A DNA stretch of 64,000 bases from JACVRW01 sp963728155 (GTDB lineage: Bacteria > Actinomycetota > Thermoleophilia > Solirubrobacterales > Thermoleophilaceae): assembly GCA_963728155.1 (NCBI GenBank), contig CAVSJF010000007.1, positions 248,001 to 312,000 of the forward strand, given 5' to 3'. Shown here piece by piece: positions 26,194 through 35,522 of this stretch (position 1 is its first letter; every line of letters begins with the position of its first letter). The translations under genes were made by a program, and so were the position numbers. The notes beneath the pieces are model-generated. The model saw nothing but the letters and a program-made list of their open reading frames with translations, was not told where the DNA came from and did not search any database.

Positions 26194-26235
26194 GTGGAGG
26201 GCTGGGCGGGGTCCGGGCCTGCGCTGCGCGATCGG

Positions 26236-27699
26236 CTAGGGGCTCAGGCAGGCCGGCCCCGCGCAACGCGCCAGGCGCGCCAGGCGGCGCGCCAGGCGCG
26301 CCCGGAGCCGGGCGTGCGCCTTCGAGCGGTGTAGCGACTCCAGCTGGTGGGGGTCCTGGTCGAGGTCGTAGAGCTCGCGCTGGCCCCCGCGGTACTCGAC
26401 GTAGAGCCAGCGAGTGGTGCGGATCGCCCGGTAGCTGCGCAGGTCTCGGATCGGCGGGATGCCGGTCACGTCCTGGTCGATGCGGCGCACGAAGCTCTGC
26501 CCGCCGGTCTCGTGAAGCAGCGAGCGCCTGGGCTCGCTGCTCGGGTCGCGCGCAGGCGCCAGCAGGGAGCGGCCGTCGAGTGGCTTGGGGGAGACGGCGC
26601 CCGCGATCTCGAGGATGGTCGGAGCCAGGTCGACGTTGCCCACCAATGCCTGGGACACCTCGTCCTGGGGCAGGCCCGGCCCGCGCAGCAGCAGCGGCAC
26701 CTGCGTCGACGGGTCGTAGGGCAGCATCTTGCCGGTGGGCACGCGGTGCTCGCCCTGCATGAAGCCGTTGTCGGACGTGAACATCACATACGTGTTGTCG
26801 AGCTGCCCGGTCGCGCGCAGGGCCTCGACGATCTCGTCCACCGCCTCGTCCACCGCGAGCAGCGATTCCTGGCGGGCCCGGTAGTTGGCCGCTATCCGAG
26901 CGATCTCGACGGGGCCGAGCCGTGGCTTTCGGCGCAGGAAGAACGGCTTGTCGGAGATGTCGGCCTCGTTGAAGCCGGGCGGGCGGCGGAAGAACTTGGT
27001 GGCGAGGCTCCCGGAGTGGCGCGGCGCGGCTCGCACGATGCGCCCGGTCGCGCTGCGAATCGAGCTTCCCTCGTGGTGAGGAGCGAGGAAGGCGACGGAC
27101 ATGAACAGCGGCTCGGTTCCCGTCGCCTGGTCCTCGATCACGTCCACCGCCTTACGCGCGAGCACGTCGGTCTGGTAGTTGCCGGGATCGTCGTCGAGGG
27201 GCGAGCCGTAGGTGCGCTCCTCGCCGTTCTCGTTGAGCGTGAAGCCCCACATCCGATAGGTGGAGTCGTCCACGGCGCCGTACCAGTCGCTCCAACCGGG
27301 GGGCGGTGCGGACGGCGTGTCCGTGCCGTAGCCGTTCATGTACTTGCCCAGGTGCGCGGTGTGGTAGCCCGCTCGCTCGAGCCAGACGGGCAGCGACTCG
27401 AACGCGTCGAAGCGCCCGTAGCCGCCGGTGGGCTGGTGGAGGCCGAGCACATGGTGGTTGTGGGCGTACTGGCCGCTCAGGAATGTGGCCCGGGAGGGGC
27501 AGCACAGCGGATACGACACGTACGAGCGGTCGAAGGTCACCCCGCCGGCGCCGAGCAGCGCGTGGGTGCGCGGCATGGCATCCAGGTCGTCGACAGTCTG
27601 GTCGTCGGTCATGAACACGACCACGTTGGGCCGGTCGGCCGCGGCGGCCACCGGCGCGCAGGCCAGCAGCGCCAGGAGCACGCAGAGGAGGACAGGCAT
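26236..27699 (-). CDS. Secreted sulfatase, canonical Cys type
   Basis: 487 residues with a Sec signal (VLLCVLLALLACAPVAAA). NVVVFMTDDQTVDDLD gives the paired metal Asp residues, and YPLCCPSRATFLSGQ is the full C-x-P-S-R signature whose Cys becomes formylglycine. HLGKYMNGYG and FTSDNGFMQGEH (Asp-Asn metal site) follow, then the C-terminal RTTRWLYVEYRGG..ELYDLDQDP module. It hydrolyses sulfate esters outside the membrane, substrate unknown. It has no frameshift. The C-terminus is Arg-rich, from short GC repeats near 26270-26305. A formylglycine-generating enzyme is not in the window. It lies 54 bp ahead of sulfatase-like 2 in the same direction. Confidence 0.92.
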   Translation of the reverse strand: MPVLLCVLLALLACAPVAAAADRPNVVVFMTDDQTVDDLDAMPRTHALLGAGGVTFDRSYVSYPLCCPSRATFLSGQYAHNHHVLGLHQPTGGYGRFDAFESLPVWLERAGYHTAHLGKYMNGYGTDTPSAPPPGWSDWYGAVDDSTYRMWGFTLNENGEERTYGSPLDDDPGNYQTDVLARKAVDVIEDQATGTEPLFMSVAFLAPHHEGSSIRSATGRIVRAAPRHSGSLATKFFRRPPGFNEADISDKPFFLRRKPRLGPVEIARIAANYRARQESLLAVDEAVDEIVEALRATGQLDNTYVMFTSDNGFMQGEHRVPTGKMLPYDPSTQVPLLLRGPGLPQDEVSQALVGNVDLAPTILEIAGAVSPKPLDGRSLLAPARDPSSEPRRSLLHETGGQSFVRRIDQDVTGIPPIRDLRSYRAIRTTRWLYVEYRGGQRELYDLDQDPHQLESLHRSKAHARLRARLARRLARLARCAGPACLSP

Positions 27700-27707
27700 C
27701 CCCGTTC

Positions 27708-27713
27708 AAGTTA
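27708..27713 (-). promoter_or_regulatory. -10 element of canonical sulfatase gene
   Basis: TAACTT, 8 nt before the ATG. Confidence 0.4.
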
Positions 27714-27780
27714 GTCGGCCCCTCGAGAGACCGACTCAAATGGGCGTCAAGTACCAGGCGGAGGGACCGATATAGGGGGC

Positions 27781-28284
27781 GTGCTCCAGCCTCGCGCTCT
27801 GCTCACGCTCTTGGCTCTGCTTCTCATCGGGACGGCGATGACCGCATGCGGCGGGGGCGAGGCCGAGAGCGAGACCAGCGACGCTCCCTCTGCGACCAAC
27901 GCCTCGGCGGGGGAGGACACCGAGGAGCCAGCCATCCCGGAATTCTGCGCCGACGAGGAGGGCCGAGGCCAGGCCAACCTGCTCTTCCAGATCCTGCCGC
28001 AGATGGCCGCGGCAGGCGACGGTGGGCAGGCGCTGCTCGATAACCCGGTGTTCACCGGCCCCGACCTCGACGCCCTGGAACGCCACCTCGACGCCGTCGA
28101 GTCGGCGCCCGCCTCCCCGGCCGACAGCGGGGGTGACGTGAAGGCGCGCTACGTCGAGGCCATGCGGGCCGGGGTCGAGTCCTACCGCGCGGCCGAGCAG
28201 GGCGACGGCTCGAAGCTGGCCACCGCGGCCCCGCCGGTCACCGACGAGTACCTGGCATTCGCCACTCCCTACGCCTGCAGCTGA
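27781..28284 (+). CDS. Small lipoprotein of unknown function
   Basis: 167 residues. A lipoprotein signal (LLTLLALLLIGTAMTACGGG, lipobox TAC at about residue 23) is followed by a Ser/Thr/Glu-rich linker and a domain of about 110 residues with no family I recognise. Two cysteines (EFCADE and the last residues YACS) could form a disulfide joining the ends of the domain. GTG start with GATATA 6 nt upstream, divergent from the sulfatase gene. The stop is one base from the stop of the convergent acyl-CoA ligase. Probably anchored on the outer face of the membrane. Confidence 0.7.
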   Translation: MLQPRALLTLLALLLIGTAMTACGGGEAESETSDAPSATNASAGEDTEEPAIPEFCADEEGRGQANLLFQILPQMAAAGDGGQALLDNPVFTGPDLDALERHLDAVESAPASPADSGGDVKARYVEAMRAGVESYRAAEQGDGSKLATAAPPVTDEYLAFATPYACS

Positions 28285-28285
28285 G

Positions 28286-29806
28286 CTACGTCCCCGTGCT
28301 CGCCGTGACTTGTTCGGGCACCTCGATCTCCCGCTTGAGGATCTTGCCCGTCGGCCCCTTCGGCAGCTCGTCCACGAACCACACCTTGCGCGGATACTTG
28401 TAGGCGGCCACCTGGTCCTTCACGTAGGACTTCAGCTCGTCGGCCTCGAGCGACTCGCCTTTCTTGAGCACGATCGCCGCGCCGACCTCCTCGCCCAGCT
28501 CCTCGTCGGACACGCCCACCACCGCCGCCTCCTGTATCGACGGATGCTCGTAGAGCACCTCCTCGATCTCGCGGGGATAGACGTTGTAGCCACCGCGGAT
28601 GATCAGGTCCTTCTTGCGATCGACGATGAAGAAGTAGCCGTCCTCGTCCACCTTGGCCATGTCGCCGGAGTGGAACCAACCCTCACCCGTGATGGCCTCG
28701 TCGGTGGCATCGGGCCGCTCCCAGTAGCCCGTCATCACGTTGTGACCGCGGATCACGATCTCGCCCACCTCACCCTGATCCACCTCGTTGCCGTCGTCGT
28801 CCCAGACCTGCATCTCCACTCCCTCGATCGGAGTGCCGATCGAGCCGGGCTTGCGCTCCTTGTTGGGATGGTTGAAGGACGCGACCGGTGAGGTCTCGGA
28901 GAGACCGTAGCCCTCGATGATGGCGCACCCGAACTTGTCCTCGAAAGCGCGGATCAGCTCCACCGGGATGGCCGCTCCGCCGGACATGCACAGGCGCAGG
29001 GTGGAGGTGTCGGCGGAGTCGGCGGCGTCTGCGTGCAGCATCGCGTTGTACATCGTCGGCACGCCCTGGAACACGGTCACGCTGTCTCGCTCGATGATCT
29101 CGAGCGCCTTGTCGGGGTCGAAGCGCGGCAGCATGGTCACGCAGGCCCCGGCGGCCACGGCGCTGTTCATCGTGCAGGTCTGGCCAAAGGTGTGGAACAG
29201 GGGAAGGGCGCCCAGCAGCATGTCCTCCTCGCTGAACTCACCCAGCGTGCTCTCGGTGACCGCGCAGTTGCGGGCGAGGTTGTCGTGGGTCAGCTCGGCT
29301 CCCTTGGGCTGTCCCGTGGTGCCGCTGGTGTAGAGGATCACCGCGGTGTCGTCGCCCGCGCGCTCGACGGTCTCGAACTCGTCGCTGTGAGAGCCAACGA
29401 GCTCCTCGAACTCGCCCGGCTTGACGAGAATGGTCTCGGTGCCGGCCTCGCTCGCCCCCTTCTCTGCGGCCTCGGCGAAGTCGCCCCACGCGAACAGCAG
29501 CTTCGCGCCGGAGTCCCCAAGGTAGTAGCTGACCTCGCGGCCCTTCAGAAGCACGTTCATCGGCACCACAACACCGCCCGCGCGCAGGATGCCGTAGTAG
29601 ATCGAGGGGAAGTAGGGCACGTTCGGCAGCATCAGCCCGACACGGTCGCCCGGCTCGAGCCCCTTGTCCTCGAGCAGATTGGCGATACGCGAAGCAGCGC
29701 AGTCGAGCATCTCGTAGCTGAGCTCGAAGTCGTCGAGCTTGAACGCCGTGCGGTCGCCATGCCGCCCGGCCGTGTCGCTGAGATTGTCCGCCAGGTTGTC
29801 GCTCAT
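28286..29806 (-). CDS. Long-chain fatty-acid--CoA ligase (FadD-like)
   Basis: 506 residues, an adenylate-forming enzyme that activates a carboxylic acid with ATP and joins it to CoA. AMP-binding motifs are ILYTSGTTGQPKGAELTH, GYGLSETSP, GEIVIRGHNVMTGYW, WFHSGDMAKVDEDGYF and, near the C-terminus, the catalytic Lys in GPTGKILKREI. It is cytosolic or membrane-associated. The ATG is about 40 nt from an AT-rich element (29842-29849) shared with the divergent secreted-protein gene, and has a GAGGAG-type ribosome-binding site. Acid specificity cannot be told; no beta-oxidation genes are adjacent. Confidence 0.9.
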   Translation of the reverse strand: MSDNLADNLSDTAGRHGDRTAFKLDDFELSYEMLDCAASRIANLLEDKGLEPGDRVGLMLPNVPYFPSIYYGILRAGGVVVPMNVLLKGREVSYYLGDSGAKLLFAWGDFAEAAEKGASEAGTETILVKPGEFEELVGSHSDEFETVERAGDDTAVILYTSGTTGQPKGAELTHDNLARNCAVTESTLGEFSEEDMLLGALPLFHTFGQTCTMNSAVAAGACVTMLPRFDPDKALEIIERDSVTVFQGVPTMYNAMLHADAADSADTSTLRLCMSGGAAIPVELIRAFEDKFGCAIIEGYGLSETSPVASFNHPNKERKPGSIGTPIEGVEMQVWDDDGNEVDQGEVGEIVIRGHNVMTGYWERPDATDEAITGEGWFHSGDMAKVDEDGYFFIVDRKKDLIIRGGYNVYPREIEEVLYEHPSIQEAAVVGVSDEELGEEVGAAIVLKKGESLEADELKSYVKDQVAAYKYPRKVWFVDELPKGPTGKILKREIEVPEQVTASTGT

Positions 29807-29843
29807 GCCTCGCTCCTCGCCTCGGTGGCCCGCCGGGAGCCTA

Positions 29844-29849
29844 TATAAG
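29844..29849 (+). promoter_or_regulatory. -10 element of the secreted protein gene at 29858
   Basis: TATAAG, 8 nt before the GTG, inside CTATATAAG, which read backwards also offers TATATA for the divergent fadD-like gene. Confidence 0.5.
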
Positions 29850-29857
29850 CTGCTTTT

Positions 29858-30493
29858 GTGCCTTCGCGGCGGATGTGGTGGTTTGTGCCCCTGGCCGGCC
29901 TGCTCCTCGTGGTTTCGGCGGCGGACGCGCCGCAGGCGGACGCTCAGCCGCGCGCCGACTGCCGCACCGCTGGATCCACGATCGACGCCGGCCCCGGTGG
30001 GCGCGTCTACCAGCGTCGTACCCGGGACCCGGATCGCGTATATCTGTGCTCCTACCGCACCGGGCAGCGGACGGCCATCGGCTGGGATGACTGCTTCAAC
30101 GCCGAGGGCGTCTTCGAGGTGCGCTTCACTCGCCGCTTCGTGGCTCTCGGTCTCTGGAGTTGTGGCCCGGGTGGCACGTCCGCCACCGTTGAGTTGCGAA
30201 GCACGGCGAGCGGTCGGCGGGTTCGCCGCATTCTGAGTCCGGGGGGCGACGATCCTGGCGAGCTAGAGCGCGTGACCGACCTGGTGGTCCGTCGCGACGG
30301 CGCACTCGCCTGGATTATCGAGCTGCGCGACACCGCCGGCTCACAGGCGCGCTATCAGGTGCGCTCGTCGCTCAGCGGCGGAGCAAGCACGGTCCTCGCC
30401 GAAGGCGGCGACATCGCGGCCGGCTCGCTGGCCCTGGCGAGCTCCACGCTCTACTGGACCCAGGGCGGCATGCCGCGCTCGGCCCCTTACTGA
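29858..30493 (+). CDS. Secreted protein of unknown function
   Basis: 211 residues with a Sec signal (WWFVPLAGLLLVVSA, cleavage near ADAQ). The rest is beta-rich with four cysteines (DCRTAG, LCSYR, DDCFN, WSCGPG) that may form two disulfides, and blade-like segments (VTDLVVRRDGALAWIIEL and ALASSTLYWTQGG) suggesting a partial propeller. The overall pattern, with RVYLCSYRTGQ near the N-terminus, is like the secreted gene at 45847 (RCDKDFANLCRID). No known family. Leaderless GTG start; stop is 12 bp from the stop of nuoN. Confidence 0.65.
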   Translation: MPSRRMWWFVPLAGLLLVVSAADAPQADAQPRADCRTAGSTIDAGPGGRVYQRRTRDPDRVYLCSYRTGQRTAIGWDDCFNAEGVFEVRFTRRFVALGLWSCGPGGTSATVELRSTASGRRVRRILSPGGDDPGELERVTDLVVRRDGALAWIIELRDTAGSQARYQVRSSLSGGASTVLAEGGDIAAGSLALASSTLYWTQGGMPRSAPY

Positions 30494-30505
30494 GCGCGCC
30501 TGAGC

Positions 30506-32047
30506 TCAGCGCAGGCCGCTGATCGACGTACCCATGTCGCGGGCGGCGTCGAACAGCGGGTCGGGCCAGAGCCCGAAGACGATGGTCAGCACCGCGAAGG
30601 CGATGGCGATCAACGCCACCTCGGGTTGAGCGCGCAGGTCCCCCTCCGGCGACCAGCCGGACACCGGCCTGACCCGGCGCGTCGACACGCTGGGCAGCTC
30701 GAGGTCGACCTGGCCCATCCACATCGTCGCCACCACGCGCAGGTAGTAGGCCATCGAGATCACCGATCCCACCACGATCATGATGCCGAGCCAGGCGTAG
30801 TCGCCCGACACGGTCGCGTCGATCAAATAGAACTTCCCGATGAAGCCCGCGGTGGCCGGGAAGCCGGCCAGCGAGAGCATCGAGATCGTCATCGCGCCGG
30901 CCAGCCAGGGCGACTCACGCCCCAGGTTGGCGATCGACGAGAGGTCGTCGCCGTGCTCGGACACGCGCTCGCGCGCCGCCACCACCGCAAAGGCGGCCAC
31001 GTTCATGATCAGGTAGACGGCGAGGTAGAACACGGTGGCCTGGAGCCCCAGCGTCGAGCCAACCACCACTCCGGCCAACAGGTAGCCGGCCTGGGCCACG
31101 CTCGACCAGGCCAGCAGGCGCTTGAGCGAGCGCTGCGGGATGGCCCCCACGTTGCCGATGATGATCGAGGCGGCGGCGAGCGCGGCGAGCGCGGGCCCCC
31201 AGTCGAGCTGCGACAGCCCCAGTGCCTGGTCGAGCAGCCGCAGGAAGATCGCGAAGGCCGCCGCCTTGGTGGCCACCGCCATGAACGTGGTGATCGGCGT
31301 CGGGGCTCCCTGGTAGACGTCAGGCGTCCACTGGTGGAACGGCGCTACCGAGGCCTTGAAGGCCAGTCCGGTCAGGGTGAGCGCAATGCCCGTGAGCAGC
31401 AGGGGGTCGCTCGAGCTCAGCTCGTCGCCGCCGAGGGCCGCGCCGATTCCGCTGAACGACATGGCGCCCGTGGCGCCGTAGATCAGCGCCAGGCCGTAGA
31501 GCAGCGTGGCGGAGCCGACCGAGCCGATCACCAGGTACTTGAGGCCCGACTCGAGCGACGTGCGGCGGCGCAGCTCGCTCGCGCACAGCACGTACAGAGG
31601 GATCGACAGGAGCTCGAGCCCGACGAAGAGGGTGATCAGGTTGGACGACTGCGCCAGCACGACCATCCCCGTGATCGCCCCCAGCAGCAGAGCGTGGTAC
31701 TCGCCGTGGCCGGCGGTGCGCGGGGCGTCGGCGCGCAGCGAGAGGACGATGCACACGAGGCCCGCGGTGTAGAAGAGGATCGAGAGGCCGAGGGCCAGCG
31801 TGTCGACCTCGAGGGCACCCTCGATGATCGGCGTGGTGTCGCCAGGCTCCCAGATCCAGATGACGAGCCCGATTGCCGTGAGCAGCGTGACCGCGGTCAG
31901 GAAGGGGACCAGCACCGCCTGCACGAAACGCCCGCGCAGGAGGCCCACCATCAGCACCACGATCGAGCCGCCCAGCGTGGCCATCAGCGGCGACAGCGCC
32001 TTGTAGTCGATCTCGGGCGCCTGCACCTGGGCGATCAGGTCGGTCAC
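30506..32047 (-). CDS. nuoN: NADH-quinone oxidoreductase subunit N
   Basis: 513 residues, about 14 membrane helices. It is one of three antiporter-like proton-pumping subunits in the membrane arm of complex I. Seen: LFVGLELLSIPLYVL (conserved Glu in helix 5), LKYLVIGSVGSATLLYG (Lys-containing helix 7 region), FKASVAPFHQWTPDVYQGAPTPI (read as two short pieces) and LKRLLAWSSVAQAGYLL. GTG start overlaps the nuoM stop as GTGA. It is the last gene of the operon; its stop faces the secreted-protein gene at 29858-30493. Confidence 0.95.
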   Translation of the reverse strand: MTDLIAQVQAPEIDYKALSPLMATLGGSIVVLMVGLLRGRFVQAVLVPFLTAVTLLTAIGLVIWIWEPGDTTPIIEGALEVDTLALGLSILFYTAGLVCIVLSLRADAPRTAGHGEYHALLLGAITGMVVLAQSSNLITLFVGLELLSIPLYVLCASELRRRTSLESGLKYLVIGSVGSATLLYGLALIYGATGAMSFSGIGAALGGDELSSSDPLLLTGIALTLTGLAFKASVAPFHQWTPDVYQGAPTPITTFMAVATKAAAFAIFLRLLDQALGLSQLDWGPALAALAAASIIIGNVGAIPQRSLKRLLAWSSVAQAGYLLAGVVVGSTLGLQATVFYLAVYLIMNVAAFAVVAARERVSEHGDDLSSIANLGRESPWLAGAMTISMLSLAGFPATAGFIGKFYLIDATVSGDYAWLGIMIVVGSVISMAYYLRVVATMWMGQVDLELPSVSTRRVRPVSGWSPEGDLRAQPEVALIAIAFAVLTIVFGLWPDPLFDAARDMGTSISGLR

Positions 32048-33531
32048 CGCGAGGCCACCTCCTCGCCCACGCTGCGCGCCTCCGATATGGAGGCCGTGGT
32101 GGCGCCCTCGGTACGGTCGACGATGAAGTGGGGGTAGAGCCCGAGGGCCACGATGATCGCCACCAGGGGCGCGATGGCCGCGAAGTGGAGACCGTCGATC
32201 TCGCGTGACTCCACCGCGGGACCCGTGCGATTGTGCATCACGCGCTGGAACACGCGGATCATGTAGACCGCCGCCAGCACCACCCCCACGCTCGCCACGA
32301 GGCCGTAAACCAGCTTGTCCTCGTAGGTGCCGAAGAGGATCAGGACCTCGCCCACGAAGTTCGCCGACCCGGGCATGGCCAGGGTGGCCAGCGTCACGAT
32401 CAGGAACAGGGCGGCCAGCACGGGCGCCCGGAACGCCATGCCTCCCAGCTCGGCCAGCGACTCGCTGCCGTCCGCCCGCGCGGCCACGACGCTGATGATC
32501 AGGAACAGCGCCACCACCACGATGCCGTGGTTGACCATCTGCAGCACGGCGCCCTGAGCGCCCTTGTCGTCGAAGGCGAAGATGCCGAGCACGATGAAGC
32601 CCAGCTGGGCGATCGAGGAGTAGGCCACCACGAGGCGCACGTTGTCCTGGGAGAAGGCCAGGATCGATCCGTAGAGGATCGAGAAGACCGCGATGACCAG
32701 GAACAGCTCCTGCCAGTGCTGCGAGCCCTCGGGCATGATCGGCAGCACGATCCGCAGGAAGCCGTAGACGCCGACCTTGGAGAGCACCGCCGACAGCAGC
32801 GCGATGGTCACGATGGGGGATGAGCGGTAGGTCTCCGGCACCCAGCCGTGCAGCGGGAACAGCGGCGCCTTGACGAAGAAGGCGAGCGCGAACAGCAACA
32901 CCACCCACTGCTGGGTGCCCTCGGCCACCGTTCGCTGCTCCAGCGTGGCGAGCGAGAAGGAGATCTCGCCGCCGTCGGGCGTAGCGAGCACGCCGAGCGC
33001 GATCGCCGCGCCGAGCATCAGCAGCGAGCCGGCCAGCGTGTAGATCACGAACTTGGTGGTGGCGCGCACGCGGTCGCCGGTGCCCCAGCCGCCGATCATG
33101 AAGTAGAAGGGCACGAGCATCAGGTCGAAGAAGACGATGAACAGCGCCAGGTCCTGCGCCATGAAGGCGCCGAGCACCGCGGTCTCCCCGAGGGCCAGCC
33201 AGAAGAAGAACAGCTTCGGCCGGTCGTGCTCGCGGAACGCCGCAATGAGCGTGCAGGGCACCCACGAAACCGCGGTCAGGGCGACCATGAACAGGTTGAG
33301 CCCGTCCACTCCGAGCTGGTAGCGGATGCCGAGCTCGGAGATCCACTCGTCGTCGGTCACCCACTGAAGGCCGCCGCCGGACTCGAAGTCGAGCAGCATC
33401 GCCACGGTGTAGGCCAGCACCGCGACGGTGCCGGCGAGCACGGCCCAGCGCGCCAGGCCGCGAGGGAGCAGGGCGCCCAGGACGCCCGCGGCCAGCGGCA
33501 GGAAGAGGACGATCGAGAGGTGGATCGTCAT
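32044..33531 (-). CDS. nuoM: NADH-quinone oxidoreductase subunit M
   Basis: 495 residues, about 14 membrane helices. Antiporter-like subunit of complex I. LGVDGLNLFMVALT, FFDLMLVPFYFMIGGWG (essential Glu of helix 5 appears as Asp in this variant, FFDLML), FFVKAPLFPLHGWVPETY (Lys and His), VAYSSIAQLGFIVLG and GSANFVGEVLILFG are the family landmarks. The ATG overlaps the nuoL stop (ATGA), which fixes the start at 33531. Confidence 0.95.
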   Translation of the reverse strand: MTIHLSIVLFLPLAAGVLGALLPRGLARWAVLAGTVAVLAYTVAMLLDFESGGGLQWVTDDEWISELGIRYQLGVDGLNLFMVALTAVSWVPCTLIAAFREHDRPKLFFFWLALGETAVLGAFMAQDLALFIVFFDLMLVPFYFMIGGWGTGDRVRATTKFVIYTLAGSLLMLGAAIALGVLATPDGGEISFSLATLEQRTVAEGTQQWVVLLFALAFFVKAPLFPLHGWVPETYRSSPIVTIALLSAVLSKVGVYGFLRIVLPIMPEGSQHWQELFLVIAVFSILYGSILAFSQDNVRLVVAYSSIAQLGFIVLGIFAFDDKGAQGAVLQMVNHGIVVVALFLIISVVAARADGSESLAELGGMAFRAPVLAALFLIVTLATLAMPGSANFVGEVLILFGTYEDKLVYGLVASVGVVLAAVYMIRVFQRVMHNRTGPAVESREIDGLHFAAIAPLVAIIVALGLYPHFIVDRTEGATTASISEARSVGEEVASR

Positions 33532-35522
33532 GCCGAGGCGATCAGGAAGTAGAGGAGGAGCGCGGCCGCGCCGAAGAGCAGCAGGAGCGCGTAGGCACGC
33601 AGGAAGCCGGTCTGCACCGCGCGCGCCAGGGAGGTGCCGGCGCGCACCACGCCGGTGGCGCCGCCGACGATGAAGCCCTGCACGAACTCGGTCTCGATCA
33701 CCCGGCGCCCGAAGGAGCCGAAGGTGGCCAGCGGCCTGACGAAGACGGCGTCGTAGAGCTCGTCGAAGTACCACTTGTGGATCAGGAGGTTGTGCACGGC
33801 CGGGAAGCGGTCGCGCAGCTCGAGGCTCAGGCCGCGGCGGCGGACGTACACCACGAAGGCCGCGCTGATCGCGGCCACGGCGATAACGCCGCCCACCACC
33901 AGCCCGAGCCACTCGGCCGTGACGGACGGCGCCGTGTCGGCGAACCGCGAGCTCTCGAAGGTCGGCTCGAGGAAGTGCTCCAGGGTGTCGGTCACACCGG
34001 GGATGCCGACCGCGCCGCCGACGATCGCTAGCAGGGCGAGCGGCCCCATCGCCGCCTTCATCGGCCACGCGCGCTCGGCCACCACGTGCTCGGGGCCGGG
34101 GAAGCCGACGTCGGTGTCCTCGGGTTCGCCGGTCATGGGGTTGGCGGGCTCCGCGTGGGCGAGATGCCCCTCCTCGAGTTCGCGCGCCTCGGGCACGGGG
34201 TCCCCCCAGAACACCCGGAAGACCATGCGGAACGCGTAGAAGCCGGTGAGCGCCGAGCCGACGTAGGCCAGCACGCCCAGCACCGTGTAGGCACCCCCGC
34301 GGTTGAGGGTGAAGGCGATGATCTCGTCCTTCGAGAAGAAGCCGGACATCAGCGGGAAGCCGGCCAGCGCCAGCGCGCCGATCACGAAGGTCGCGTAGGT
34401 GAAGGGCATCGCCTTGCGCAGGCCGCCCATGCGGTCCATGTCCTGGACGCCCGACATGGCCCCGATCACCGACCCGGCGCCCATGAAGAGCAGCGCCTTG
34501 AAGAACGCGTGGGTCATGAGGTGGAACAGGCCCGCGCCGTATGCCGCCACCGACACGCCGAGCACCATGTAGCCGATCTGCGAGATCGTGGAGTAGGCGA
34601 TCACGCGTTTTAGGTCGGTGACCACGAGCGCGACCGTGCCCGCGAACAGGAGCGTCGCGGTGCCGATGACGGCGCTCACGTCAGCCGCCGTCGGCGCCAA
34701 CTCGAAGAGCGGGAAGGTGCGGGCGATCAGGTAGACGCCCGCGGTGACCATCGTCGCTGCGTGGATCAGCGCGGAGACCGGGGTCGGGCCCTCCATGGCG
34801 TCGGGCAGCCAGGTGTGCAGCGGGAGCTGAGCGGACTTGGCGAAGGCGCCGACGAGGATGAGCAGGCAGGCCGCGACGAGCGTCCCGTCGTTGCGCCCGA
34901 ACGCCTCCGCGGCGCCCTCGAAGACGCCCGCGTAGTCGAGCGTGCCGGTCCCGTTGAGCAGCAGGAAAGCGGCGATGACGAGGCCCACGTCGCCGATCAC
35001 GTTGATCACGAAGGCCTTGATGCCCGCGTGGGTGGCGGTGGAGCGCCGGTACCAGAAGGAGATGAGCAGGTAGGAGGCGGCGCCGACGAACGCCCAGCCG
35101 ACGATCAGCAGCACGAAGTTGGCCGCCAGCACCAGCACCAGCATCGAGAACACGAAGAAGTTGAGGTAGGCGAAGTAGCGCGCGCTGCCGCGGTCGCCGG
35201 TCATGTAGGCCACCGAGTAGACGTGGATCAAGAACGACACGCCGCTCACCACCAGGCACATGAACACCGAGAGGGGGTCGACCAGGATGGCCAGGTCGAC
35301 GCTGAAGTCGCCGGTGGAGAAGTAGGTCCAGGCCGAGTCGACGTGCGCTTCCGCGTCGACGGTGGTCAGCGCCCCGAGCGCCGAGAGGAAGGCGCCGAGG
35401 ATGGCCGCGCTGGCGATCCAGCCCGCCGTGCGCCCGGGCAGCACGCGCCAGCCCAGCGAGACGATCAGAAAGCCCGCGAGCGGGAAGGCGAGGATCAGCC
35501 AGCCGTACGAGGTGGCGCTCAA
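33528..35522 (-). CDS. nuoL: NADH-quinone oxidoreductase subunit L
   Basis: 664 residues; the largest antiporter-like subunit, with the C-terminal lateral helix that spans the membrane arm. ILVDPLSVFMCLVV, FVFSMLVLVLAANF, AKSAQLPLHTWLPDAMEGPTP (split motif of Lys and His), LIHAATMVTAGVYLI and LKRVIAYSTISQIGYM are all present. The C-terminal third has a soluble acidic insertion (ELEEGHLAHAEP) before the last helices. The start is TTG overlapping the nuoK stop as TTGA. Confidence 0.95.
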   Translation of the reverse strand: MSATSYGWLILAFPLAGFLIVSLGWRVLPGRTAGWIASAAILGAFLSALGALTTVDAEAHVDSAWTYFSTGDFSVDLAILVDPLSVFMCLVVSGVSFLIHVYSVAYMTGDRGSARYFAYLNFFVFSMLVLVLAANFVLLIVGWAFVGAASYLLISFWYRRSTATHAGIKAFVINVIGDVGLVIAAFLLLNGTGTLDYAGVFEGAAEAFGRNDGTLVAACLLILVGAFAKSAQLPLHTWLPDAMEGPTPVSALIHAATMVTAGVYLIARTFPLFELAPTAADVSAVIGTATLLFAGTVALVVTDLKRVIAYSTISQIGYMVLGVSVAAYGAGLFHLMTHAFFKALLFMGAGSVIGAMSGVQDMDRMGGLRKAMPFTYATFVIGALALAGFPLMSGFFSKDEIIAFTLNRGGAYTVLGVLAYVGSALTGFYAFRMVFRVFWGDPVPEARELEEGHLAHAEPANPMTGEPEDTDVGFPGPEHVVAERAWPMKAAMGPLALLAIVGGAVGIPGVTDTLEHFLEPTFESSRFADTAPSVTAEWLGLVVGGVIAVAAISAAFVVYVRRRGLSLELRDRFPAVHNLLIHKWYFDELYDAVFVRPLATFGSFGRRVIETEFVQGFIVGGATGVVRAGTSLARAVQTGFLRAYALLLLFGAAALLLYFLIASA

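Noticed and set aside
30506..33364. A 952-residue nuoM-nuoN fusion protein
   Set aside because: The upstream part is the nuoM region read in the wrong frame; nuoN starts at the GTG overlapping the nuoM stop.
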